Positions 23,716 to 31,952 of a stretch of DNA of 60,157 bases are shown piece after piece; position 1 is the first letter of the stretch; every line of letters begins with the position of its first letter. Made by a program: the position numbers and the translations under genes. This DNA comes from Prevotella sp. (GTDB taxonomy: Bacteria > Bacteroidota > Bacteroidia > Bacteroidales > Bacteroidaceae). The notes beneath the pieces were generated by a model that made no database searches, was not told where the DNA came from, and saw only the letters and a program-made list of their open reading frames with translations. The stretch spans positions 1-60,157 of the forward strand of contig JAFSNR010000035.1 in the NCBI GenBank assembly GCA_017443345.1. Direction: 5' to 3'.

Positions 23716-25893
23716 TCAGTAGTCGCGCTGGATGTTTGCAATCTTTTCTTGCAACTTCTTGTTTTGCTCCTCCTGGAGGACTCGTTTGTACTCGATAGGT
23801 ACTACCTGGATAAAGTCCTCGCAGTAGCGGTTCCAGTTGTCGAGCATGCGTCCAGCCAGAGCCGAACCTGTATGTAGGTAGTGCTGGCGGATCAGTTCGA
23901 GCAGTTCCTTACGACTGACGCTGTCCTCAACCAGGTTGATCTCCACCATATCCATGTTACAGAAGTAGTCGAATGTGTGATCTGGATCGTAGACGTAAGC
24001 CACACCGCCTGACATACCAGCAGCGAAGTTGCGGCCAGTCTTGCCGAGTACGACGACACGTCCACCAGTCATATATTCGCAGCAGTGGTCGCCTGCACCT
24101 TCAATCACAGCGATGGCACCCGAGTTACGCACGCCAAAGCGCTCGCCCACCTTACCATTGATGTAGAGTTCGCCTGAGGTGGCACCATACAGACCAGTAT
24201 TACCAGCGATGATGTTGTCCTCGGCGTGGAAATCCTCACCACTTCGTGCTGGAGGCAGAATCGAGATGCGACCGCCTGAGAGGCCCTTTCCGAAATAGTC
24301 GTTACACTCACCCTCGAGTTTGAGGTTAATGCCCTTCACGGCGAAGGCGCCAAACGACTGACCGGCTGAACCCTTGAACTTGATGTTAATCGTATTGTCA
24401 GGCAGTCCTGCCTCGCCATATTTTTTGGCAATAACGCCAGAGAGCATGGTGGTCACGGCACGGTCGGTATTCTTGATAGCATAGTCGAGTGTCACCTCTT
24501 CGCCATCGTTGATAGCCTTTTCGGCAGCCTTGATAATCTCTTCGTCCTTCACGCCGCTGACCTTGGTGAAAGCACCACGATCCCAATACAATGGTTTATC
24601 TGTTTCGGGTTTGTGTAGCAGACGGGCAAAGTCAATGGTCTTTTGCTTATCGGTGGCATTGGCGGTATCGACCTCAATCAACTCTGTATGACCGATGATT
24701 TCTTTCAGGCTGTGTACACCCATCTCAGCGAGGTACTCGCGCACCTGTTCGGCCAGGAAGGTGAAGAAGTTCACCACATACTCGGCACGTCCCTGGAAGT
24801 GCTTGCGCAGTTCAGGATTCTGGGTGGCCACACCCATCGGACAGGTATTGGTATTACACTTGCGCATCATCACACAGCCCAGCACAATCAGGGGCAGTGT
24901 ACCAAACGAGAACTCGTCGGCACCCAGCATCGCCATGATAATCACGTCCTTGGCGGTCTTCAGCTGTCCGTCGGTCTGCAGACGAACCTGATTGCGCAGG
25001 CCGTTCTTCACGAGCGTCTGTTGTGTCTCGGCCAGACCGATTTCAGGTGAGATACCTGCGAATCGCATAGAACTTGCAGGGCTTGCACCCGTACCACCCT
25101 CGGCACCAGAGATAACGATGAGGTCGGCCTTGGCCTTAGCCACACCTGCGGCAATGGTTCCCACGCCACTCTCGGCTACGAGCTTTACGCTGACTGCAGC
25201 TGTTGGGTTGATGTTCTTCAGGTCGAAGATGAGCTGCGCCAGGTCCTCGATGCTATAGATATCGTGATGAGGTGGGGGAGAGATGAGCGAGATACCAGGG
25301 ATCGCATTACGTGTCTTGGCGATAATCTCGTTGACCTTGAAGCCAGGCAGCTGTCCGCCTTCACCAGGCTTAGCACCCTGTGCCACCTTGATCTGTATTT
25401 CTTCGGCATTCACCAGGTATTCGGCAGTCACACCAAAACGTCCACTGGCTATCTGCTTGGTCTTACTTGAGAGACTCACGCCGTCCACCTCTGTGTGATA
25501 GCGGGCGTTGTCCTCACCACCTTCACCAGTGTTCGAGCGTGCACCCAGTTTGTTCATCGCCAGTGCCAGCGCCTCATGGGCCTCGATGCTCAGCGCACCA
25601 AAGCTCATGGCACCGGTAACAAAATGCTTCACGATGCTCTCAACGGGCTCTACCTCGTCGATAGGCGTTGGCTTAGCAGCCTTCTTAAACTTAAAGAAGT
25701 CACGCAGGAAGATGGGGCTCTCCTTCTCGTCAACGATCTTTGCCCAAGCCTTAAATTTATCGTAGTTGCCCTGACGGGTAGCCAATTGCAACTGGGCGAT
25801 TGTCTCTGGGTTCCAGGCGTGCTTGATACCATCCTTGCGCCATGCAAAGAGACCCTGGTTTTTGAGAGGTGAGAGGTGAGAGAAATGCTTCAT
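23716..25893 (-). CDS. gltB: Glutamate synthase large subunit, C-terminal fragment (frame-broken gltB)
   Basis: The second half of GltB in a frame shifted by one base from the first half. It reads MKHFSHLSPLKNQGLFAWRK and continues with the FMN-binding synthase domain (AMSFGALSIEAHEALALAMN, SGRFGVTAEYLVNA, ISPPPHHDIYSIEDLAQL, SGAEGGTGASPASS), the 3Fe-4S cysteines in MMRKCNTNTCPMGVATQ, and the C-terminal GXGXG helix (GLYGATSGELYINGKVGERF, AAGMSGGVAYVYD). Alone it lacks the amidotransferase domain. The ATG at 25893 is internal to the original gene. Removing one 7-base unit at 25864-25882 would join it to the N-terminal part and give about 1,505 residues, the usual GltB size. Confidence 0.9.
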   Translation of the reverse strand: MKHFSHLSPLKNQGLFAWRKDGIKHAWNPETIAQLQLATRQGNYDKFKAWAKIVDEKESPIFLRDFFKFKKAAKPTPIDEVEPVESIVKHFVTGAMSFGALSIEAHEALALAMNKLGARSNTGEGGEDNARYHTEVDGVSLSSKTKQIASGRFGVTAEYLVNAEEIQIKVAQGAKPGEGGQLPGFKVNEIIAKTRNAIPGISLISPPPHHDIYSIEDLAQLIFDLKNINPTAAVSVKLVAESGVGTIAAGVAKAKADLIVISGAEGGTGASPASSMRFAGISPEIGLAETQQTLVKNGLRNQVRLQTDGQLKTAKDVIIMAMLGADEFSFGTLPLIVLGCVMMRKCNTNTCPMGVATQNPELRKHFQGRAEYVVNFFTFLAEQVREYLAEMGVHSLKEIIGHTELIEVDTANATDKQKTIDFARLLHKPETDKPLYWDRGAFTKVSGVKDEEIIKAAEKAINDGEEVTLDYAIKNTDRAVTTMLSGVIAKKYGEAGLPDNTINIKFKGSAGQSFGAFAVKGINLKLEGECNDYFGKGLSGGRISILPPARSGEDFHAEDNIIAGNTGLYGATSGELYINGKVGERFGVRNSGAIAVIEGAGDHCCEYMTGGRVVVLGKTGRNFAAGMSGGVAYVYDPDHTFDYFCNMDMVEINLVEDSVSRKELLELIRQHYLHTGSALAGRMLDNWNRYCEDFIQVVPIEYKRVLQEEQNKKLQEKIANIQRDY

Positions 25894-28240
25894 CGTGAAG
25901 TCTTATAGCATCGCGAGCAATCTCCTTCAGTCCTACACCACCAATGGTGCTCACCTCCGTACCGAAGTAGCGACGCAGCAGGTCTTCACTCAGTCCAATG
26001 CTCTCGAAAATCTTAGCACCACGATAGCTGCGGATGGTCGATATACCCATCTTCGACATAATCTTCTTCAGACCCTTATCTACCGCCTTGATGTAGTTCT
26101 TCTCGGCTGTAGCATACTCCTCCTGAATCTTGTGGCGCTTCACCAGATCATCGAGCACTGCAAACGTCATATACGGACACAGTGCACTGGCACCATAGCC
26201 CAGCAACAGCGCCGCATGCATCACCTCGCGGATCTCTCCGCTCTCAACAATAAGGGCGGTCTGTACACGCTTGCCCACAGAAATCAGATAATGATGCACG
26301 GCACTTACAGCCAACAAACTAGGAATAGCAGCATGCGTCTCATCGATATCGCGATCGCTCAGGATAATGTAGTTCACACCCTCGTCCACACTTGCCTCTG
26401 CCTGATGACACAGATTGTCCAATGCCTGACGCAAGCCTTCCTCACCCTTACTCATTTCAAAGAGGATGGGTAGCTTCTTGGTGTTAAAGCCTTTATAGCG
26501 AATGTTACAAAGTATATCAAGTTGTGTGTTGGTCAGCACAGGCTGTGGCAGACGCACCATCTTACAGTTCGATGCATCGGGCGTCAGAATGTTGGTTCCT
26601 ACGGCGCCGATATACTCCGTCAGACTCATCACAAGTTCCTCACGTATAGGGTCGATGGCGGGGTTAGTAACCTGTGCAAACTGCTGACGGAAATAGTTGA
26701 ACAGCACCTGTGGACGGTCTGAGATAACTGCCAACGGTGTGTCGTTACCCATGGCAGCTACAGGCTCCTGACCTGCTGTGGCCATCGGGATGATAGTCTT
26801 GTCGATGTCCTCCTGACCGAAGCCGAAGGTAACGAGTTTCTGCTCCAAGTCCTTCACGCCGTTCTCTACGTGGCGACCGCTCTTCAACTTCTCCAGCTGC
26901 ACGCGGTTCTCGTTCAGCCATTCGCGATAAGGATGTGCCTTAGCCAACTGTTCCTTAATCTCACCATCGTAGTAGATCTTTCCCTCCTGGGTGTCAATCA
27001 GCAGAATCTTACCTGGCTGCAAACGGCCCTTCGATACCACGTCGCCAGGTTCAAAGTCCATCACGCCAACCTCGCTGGCTACCACCATCATACCCTGTTT
27101 GGTAATGGTGTAGCGGCTGGGGCGCAGACCGTTTCTATCGAGCATTCCGCCGGCATAGCGACCATCGCTAAACAACAGCGCTGCAGGACCGTCCCATGGC
27201 TCCATCAGGATAGAGTGATACTCGTAAAATGCCTTCAAATCCTCAGAAATCGGGTTCTTGTCGTTGAAGCTCTCCGGCACCAGAATGGCCATCGCCTGAG
27301 GCAAACTTAATCCACTGAGCATCAGGAACTCGAACACATTATCCAGCGAAGCACTATCACTCATGCCCTCCTGCACGATGGGGCGCAGATCCTTGATATC
27401 TCCTAAGGCTTCGCTGTTCAGCACACTCTCGCGAGCCTTCATCCAGCCACGGTTACCGCGAATGGTGTTAATCTCACCGTTGTGGGCCAACAGGCGGAAA
27501 GGCTGTGCCAGCTTCCATTTGGGGAAGGTGTTTGTGCTAAAACGGGAGTGCACCAGCGCCAATCCACTTGTAAAGTAATCGTTCGACAGGTCAGGGAAAT
27601 AACGTCGCAACTGTCCGCTGGTCAGCATTCCCTTGTAGATGATATTCTTGTTCGACAACGAACAGATGTAAAAATCCTCGTCGTCGATACGGTTTTCTAT
27701 GCGCTTGCGAACCTTATATAATATACGCTCGAATACAGGCACCTGCTCATCGGCGATACCCGTCACGAAAATCTGCTTGATGTCGGGCTCCACTTCACGC
27801 GCGGCAGCACCAAGCACTTCAGGATTAGTAGGCACAGCGCGCAGGTGCATCAGGGTCAGCCCCTCGCGTTCAATCTCCTCGATCATCACGCTCAGAATGT
27901 CCTGCTGCGCCTTCTCGTCTTTCGGCAGGAATACCAAACCAGTGCCATACTTTCCTTTTTCAGGCACAGGAATACCCTGCAACAGGATAAACTCGTGTGG
28001 AATCTGAACCATGATACCGGCACCGTCACCAGTCTTGTCGCGAGTCTCAGCTCCGCGATGTTCCATGTTTTCCAGCACCCTTAGGGCATTGTCCACCAGT
28101 TCATGACTCTTTCCGCCGTGGATGTTCACAACCATTCCCACGCCGCAAGCATCATGCTCGTACTGGCTCTGATAAAGCCCTTGTTGCGAATATGCTTCTT
28201 TTTGAATTCTTTCTAACGTTTGAAGTTTACATTTTGTCAT
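25757..28240 (-). CDS. gltB: Glutamate synthase large subunit, N-terminal fragment (frame-broken gltB)
   Basis: First half of GltB: the glutamine amidotransferase class II domain with the nucleophile Cys in YEHDACGVGMVVNIHGG (propeptide about 30 residues), then HNGEINTIRGNRGWM and the central domain (LFNYFRQQFAQVTNPAIDPIRE). True homology runs to IARDAIRLHDEA; the last 45 or so residues are out-of-frame readthrough, ending at 25757. The break lies at a GAGAGGT repeat. As written, the cell would make a truncated GltB unless the repeat varies in length in the population. First gene of the gltB-gltD unit, facing pyrG. Confidence 0.9.
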   Translation of the reverse strand: MTKCKLQTLERIQKEAYSQQGLYQSQYEHDACGVGMVVNIHGGKSHELVDNALRVLENMEHRGAETRDKTGDGAGIMVQIPHEFILLQGIPVPEKGKYGTGLVFLPKDEKAQQDILSVMIEEIEREGLTLMHLRAVPTNPEVLGAAAREVEPDIKQIFVTGIADEQVPVFERILYKVRKRIENRIDDEDFYICSLSNKNIIYKGMLTSGQLRRYFPDLSNDYFTSGLALVHSRFSTNTFPKWKLAQPFRLLAHNGEINTIRGNRGWMKARESVLNSEALGDIKDLRPIVQEGMSDSASLDNVFEFLMLSGLSLPQAMAILVPESFNDKNPISEDLKAFYEYHSILMEPWDGPAALLFSDGRYAGGMLDRNGLRPSRYTITKQGMMVVASEVGVMDFEPGDVVSKGRLQPGKILLIDTQEGKIYYDGEIKEQLAKAHPYREWLNENRVQLEKLKSGRHVENGVKDLEQKLVTFGFGQEDIDKTIIPMATAGQEPVAAMGNDTPLAVISDRPQVLFNYFRQQFAQVTNPAIDPIREELVMSLTEYIGAVGTNILTPDASNCKMVRLPQPVLTNTQLDILCNIRYKGFNTKKLPILFEMSKGEEGLRQALDNLCHQAEASVDEGVNYIILSDRDIDETHAAIPSLLAVSAVHHYLISVGKRVQTALIVESGEIREVMHAALLLGYGASALCPYMTFAVLDDLVKRHKIQEEYATAEKNYIKAVDKGLKKIMSKMGISTIRSYRGAKIFESIGLSEDLLRRYFGTEVSTIGGVGLKEIARDAIRLHDEAFLSPLTSQKPGSLCMAQGWYQARLEPRDNRPVAIGYPSGQLR
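25864..25882. repeat. GAGAGGT heptamer repeat at the gltB frame break
   Basis: 2.7 units of GAGAGGT (CTCTCAC on the coding strand). The two gltB frames differ by one base, so loss of one 7-base unit restores a single frame reading HDEAFLSPLKNQGLFAW. Confidence 0.85.
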
Positions 28241-28280
28241 ATTATCCTTACTTTTACTTTCTTTTTGCCTGTTTACGGCT

Positions 28281-28289
28281 GCAAAGGTA
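28281..28289 (-). promoter_or_regulatory. -7 box for gltB-gltD
   Basis: TACCTTTGC on the minus strand, 41 bases before the gltB ATG at 28240. Farther upstream the minus strand reads TTTACAACAAAGTGATAG (from 28368), so box A of the pyrG region serves as a box-B-like site for gltB. Confidence 0.6.
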
Positions 28290-28350
28290 AATCAAAATGT
28301 TCGAATAAACAAGAAATATCTTACGTTTTTATTATTTAATTTTGTAGCAA

Positions 28351-28509
28351 CTATCACTTTGTTGTAAATTCCAGTAATTTTAAACCAAAATGTCAGCAAA
28401 ACAATATGAAACACCTGTTGATTCTTTACAATATGATATTTGTGTGCGTTTTTAACAATCAAAACGAAAGCATTCCCTTTGTCTAATTACCAAAATATAG
28501 TACCTTTGC
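28351..28509 (+). promoter_or_regulatory. pyrG operon control region with the shared four-box layout
   Basis: Box A CTATCACTTTGT at 28351, box B CAAAATGTCAGCA at 28386, box C TTTACAATATGATAT at 28425, box D GCGTTTTTAACAATCAAAA at 28446, and -7 TACCTTTGC at 28501-28509. The offsets between boxes match those upstream of glnN and glnB exactly (35, 39, 21, 55 or 56). It is shared with the divergent gltB. Confidence 0.8.
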
Positions 28510-28534
28510 ATCTTGGAATGGCAAATTGTAATAT

Positions 28535-30211
28535 ATGAACACAAAGTACATCTTCGTTACTGGCGGCGTGGTTTCCTCGCTTGGCAAGGGAATCATCTCC
28601 GCCAGCATCGGTAAACTGCTGCAGGCACGTGGCTTTAAGGTCACGATTCAGAAATTCGACCCGTACATCAACATCGACCCAGGGACGCTGAACCCCTACG
28701 AGCACGGCGAGTGCTATGTGACGGAGGATGGTTTCGAGACCGACCTGGACCTGGGACATTACGAACGGTTTACGGGCATACACACCACACGCAACAACTC
28801 GATTACGACGGGGCGCATCTACAAGACGGTGATAGACCGTGAGCGGCACGGCGACTATCTGGGCAAGACAATTCAGGTGGTGCCGCATATTACGGATGAG
28901 ATAAAACGGAGGATGTTGCGCGAGGGACTGGACGAGGGACTGGACTTCGTGATAACCGAAGTCGGTGGCACCATCGGCGACATAGAGAGTGCACCGTTTA
29001 TGGAGGCCATCCGACAGTTGCGATGGCAGTTGGGGCGCGACGCGGTGTGCGTACACCTGACCTATGTGCCTTATCTGAAGGCGGCGGACGAATTGAAGAC
29101 AAAACCGACGCAACACTCCGTAAAGGAACTGCAAGGAATGGGTATTCAGCCGGATATCCTCGTCCTCAGGACGGAACGCCACCTCGATGACCATGTGCGC
29201 ATGAAGGTGGCGTCTTTCTGTAATGTGGACTTGGAGTGCGTGGTGCAGAGCGAGGACATGCCGAGCATCTACGAGGTGCCGGTAAGTATGCAGAAGCAGG
29301 GCTTGGACGCTGCCATCATGCGAAAGATTGGTATTCCAGTGGGCGAGACGCCAGCTATGAAGTCCTGGCACGACTTCCTCGACAAACAGCGTAATGCCAA
29401 GCGCGAGGTGCATATCGGATTGGTCGGCAAATACGACCTGCAGGATGCCTACAAGAGCATTCGCGAGAGTCTGAATCTGGCTGGCATCTACAACGATGTG
29501 AAGGCACGGCTGCACTTTATCAATAGCGAGGAAATCAGTCGAGAGAACGTAGCAGAGAAGCTCGACGGCATGGCGGGCATCATCATCTGTCCTGGTTTCG
29601 GACAGCGAGGCATCGAGGGCAAGATTATCGCGGCAGAATACACGCGCACCAACGACATTCCTACCTTCGGCATCTGTCTGGGTATGCAAATGATGGTGAT
29701 TGAGTTTGCCCGCAATGTGTTGGGCTATAAGGATGCCAACAGTGCAGAAATGAGACCCACCCCCCAGCCCCTCCCTGTTATGGAGGGGAGTGATTACCAA
29801 GAGCCAGTGAATGTTATCGACCTAATGGAAGAACAAAAAAACATCACGCAGATGGGCGGCACGATGAGATTGGGCGCATACGATTGTCAGTTGGTAGAAG
29901 GCAGTAGGGTATTTGAGGCCTACACGCAGTCAGAACTATCTACTCCCCTCCATAATAGGGAGGGGCAAGGGGGTGGGTCTCTTGTTAGTGAGCGCCACCG
30001 TCATCGCTACGAGTTCAACAACGCCTATAAAGAGGAATACGAGGCGAAGGGTATGAAGTGCGTAGGTATCAATCCTGCCGCAGACCTCGTGGAAATCGTT
30101 GAGATACCAGAGAAGCGCTGGTACATCGGCACGCAGTTCCACCCAGAATACTCGTCAACGGTACTGCATCCGCATCCGCTGTTCATGTCGTTCATCAAAG
30201 CCTGCATCTGA
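28535..30211 (+). CDS. pyrG: CTP synthase
   Basis: 558 residues. Converts UTP to CTP with ATP and glutamine nitrogen. N-terminal synthase domain: YIFVTGGVVSSLGKGIISAS, DPYINIDPGTLNPYEHGE, TEVGGTIGDIES. The C-terminal class I amidotransferase domain has the nucleophile Cys in GICLGMQMMVIEFARN and the His-Glu pair in TQFHPEYSS. It is longer than usual because two 38-base copies of a C-rich palindromic repeat, in opposite orientation, are inserted in frame around residues 408-420 (PTPQPLPVMEG) and 470-482 (STPLHNREGQGGG). It is the first gene of the pyrG-purF-carAB-asnB unit and ends one base before purF. Confidence 0.95.
   Translation: MNTKYIFVTGGVVSSLGKGIISASIGKLLQARGFKVTIQKFDPYINIDPGTLNPYEHGECYVTEDGFETDLDLGHYERFTGIHTTRNNSITTGRIYKTVIDRERHGDYLGKTIQVVPHITDEIKRRMLREGLDEGLDFVITEVGGTIGDIESAPFMEAIRQLRWQLGRDAVCVHLTYVPYLKAADELKTKPTQHSVKELQGMGIQPDILVLRTERHLDDHVRMKVASFCNVDLECVVQSEDMPSIYEVPVSMQKQGLDAAIMRKIGIPVGETPAMKSWHDFLDKQRNAKREVHIGLVGKYDLQDAYKSIRESLNLAGIYNDVKARLHFINSEEISRENVAEKLDGMAGIIICPGFGQRGIEGKIIAAEYTRTNDIPTFGICLGMQMMVIEFARNVLGYKDANSAEMRPTPQPLPVMEGSDYQEPVNVIDLMEEQKNITQMGGTMRLGAYDCQLVEGSRVFEAYTQSELSTPLHNREGQGGGSLVSERHRHRYEFNNAYKEEYEAKGMKCVGINPAADLVEIVEIPEKRWYIGTQFHPEYSSTVLHPHPLFMSFIKACI
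29754..29791 (+). repeat. C-rich palindromic repeat inside pyrG, copy 1
   Basis: 38-base element starting GACCCACCCCC with an internal stem CCCCTCC/GGAGGGG. It encodes PTPQPLPVMEGS in an expanded loop. Copy 2 at 29942-29979 is its reverse complement with few changes. Confidence 0.8.
29942..29979 (-). repeat. C-rich palindromic repeat inside pyrG, copy 2 (inverted)
   Basis: 38-base reverse complement of copy 1, differing at a few positions. It encodes STPLHNREGQGGGSL just before the conserved SERHRHRYEFNN. Confidence 0.8.
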
Positions 30212-30212
30212 T

Positions 30213-31952
30213 ATGGAACAGCTAAAGCATGAATGTGGTGTGGCGATGATTCGCCTGCTGAAACCGCTGGACTACTACGAGAAGAAATACGGCTCGTGGG
30301 CTTACGGTTTCAATAAGCTCTATCTGATGATGGAGAAGCAGCACAACCGCGGACAGGAAGGTGCTGGTATCGCTTCCGTAAGCCTGAACAATGAGCCTGG
30401 CACGGAATATATGTTCCGCGAGAAGGCCGAGGGCAAGGATGCCATCACGGAGATTTTCAGTCGCGTCACACAAGAGATGGCCGGAGAACTGCTGATGGGT
30501 CACCTGCGCTATTCGACGACAGGCAAGAGCGGACTGACGTTTGTGCATCCTTTCCTGCGTCGTAACAACTGGCGCGCCAAGAACCTCTGTCTGTGTGGCA
30601 ACTTCAACATGACCAACATCGACGAGGTGTTTCAGTTTCTGACCTCGCAAGGACAGTCGCCACGAATCTATGGCGACTCGTACATCACGCTCGAACTGAT
30701 GGGCCACCGACTGGACCGTGAGGTGGAGCGGCTGTTTGATGAGGCCAAGGCGAAGGGACTGGAAGGACTCGACATCACACGATATATCGACGACCACGTG
30801 GAGATGGCCAACGTGCTGCGGAAGACGATGGAGCACTACGATGGCGGCTACGTGATGTGCGGACTGACAGGTAGCGGCGAGATGTTCGCCGTACGCGACC
30901 CTTGGGGTATCCGTCCAGCATTCTATTATCGCGACGACGAGATCATCGCCCTTGCCAGCGAACGCCCTGTGCTACAGACTACCTTTGACCTACAATACGA
31001 GGACATCCGCGAACTGCAACCTGGCGAGGCACTCATTGTGCGTCGCAGCGGCGAGAGCCATCTGGAGCAGATTATGCCTGCCCAAAAGTTGAGCGCGTGC
31101 TCGTTCGAGCGCATCTACTTCAGCCGAGGTTCCGACCGTGACATCTATCAGGAGCGCAAACGCCTTGGTGAACAGTTGACGCCTGCCATTCTGAAAGCCA
31201 TCGACGGTGATGTGTACAACACGGTGTTTTCATATATTCCCAATACCGCCGAAGTGGCATATTACGGTATGACCGACGGCTTCCGTCAGCAGGGTTACAA
31301 CGTGCGGACAGAGAAAGTCGTATGGAAAGACATCAAACTGCGCACGTTTATCTCTGCCAATACAGAGCGTAACGACCTGGCAGCTCACGTCTATGACATC
31401 AGCTACGGTTCGCTGCGTCCCTACGAGGATAATCTTGTGATTATCGACGACTCGATAGTCCGCGGCACGACATTAAGAGAAAGCATCTTCAAGATTCTCG
31501 ACCGCCTGCATCCGAAGAAGATTGTCATGGTGTCGAGTTCGCCCCAGATTCGGTATCCTGATTATTACGGCATCGACATGCCTCGTCTGGAAGAGTTCTG
31601 CGCCTTCCGTGCCACGATGGCCCTCATCGAAGAGCGCGGTATGTGGCAGCTGGTGAACGATGTCTATTTAGCCTGCAAGCGTGACCCTCAGACTGATAAT
31701 CATGTCCGTGCGCTCTACGAGCCGTTTACCGTCGAGGAAATCAACGAGAAGATTGTGGAGATGTTGCGCCCCAAGGACATGCAAGCCCCCATCGAACTAG
31801 TGTTCCAAAGCATCGAGGGATTGCACGATGCTTGTCCCAACCATCCTGGCGACTGGTATTTCACCGGCCACTATCCCACGCCTGGCGGTACACAGCTCGT
31901 CAACCAAGCATTCGTGAACTATATTGACAGCAAACTTCAAATAAATAAATGA
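30213..31952 (+). CDS. purF: Amidophosphoribosyltransferase (long Bacteroidetes form)
   Basis: 579 residues from MEQLKHECGVAMIRLL. It transfers glutamine nitrogen to PRPP to form phosphoribosylamine, the first purine step. The class II amidotransferase nucleophile is Cys8, so a short propeptide must be removed. Other features: MEKQHNRGQEGAGIAS, GHLRYSTTG, GNFNMTN and the PRPP loop VIIDDSIVRGTTLRES. The frame is open upstream into pyrG, but the ATG at 30213, one base after the pyrG stop, fits the family start. It is longer than E. coli PurF (about 505), with about 80 extra residues at the C-terminus. Its stop overlaps the carA start (ATGA). Confidence 0.9.
   Translation: MEQLKHECGVAMIRLLKPLDYYEKKYGSWAYGFNKLYLMMEKQHNRGQEGAGIASVSLNNEPGTEYMFREKAEGKDAITEIFSRVTQEMAGELLMGHLRYSTTGKSGLTFVHPFLRRNNWRAKNLCLCGNFNMTNIDEVFQFLTSQGQSPRIYGDSYITLELMGHRLDREVERLFDEAKAKGLEGLDITRYIDDHVEMANVLRKTMEHYDGGYVMCGLTGSGEMFAVRDPWGIRPAFYYRDDEIIALASERPVLQTTFDLQYEDIRELQPGEALIVRRSGESHLEQIMPAQKLSACSFERIYFSRGSDRDIYQERKRLGEQLTPAILKAIDGDVYNTVFSYIPNTAEVAYYGMTDGFRQQGYNVRTEKVVWKDIKLRTFISANTERNDLAAHVYDISYGSLRPYEDNLVIIDDSIVRGTTLRESIFKILDRLHPKKIVMVSSSPQIRYPDYYGIDMPRLEEFCAFRATMALIEERGMWQLVNDVYLACKRDPQTDNHVRALYEPFTVEEINEKIVEMLRPKDMQAPIELVFQSIEGLHDACPNHPGDWYFTGHYPTPGGTQLVNQAFVNYIDSKLQINK

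Noticed and set aside
23716-28240. Two independent glutamate-synthase genes
   Set aside because: The two parts are the N- and C-terminal halves of one GltB, joined at a homologous point with a one-base frame difference, so they are one broken gene.
28487-29800. Large minus-strand open frame opposite pyrG
   Set aside because: It is antisense to a complete CTP synthase and has no coherent motif.
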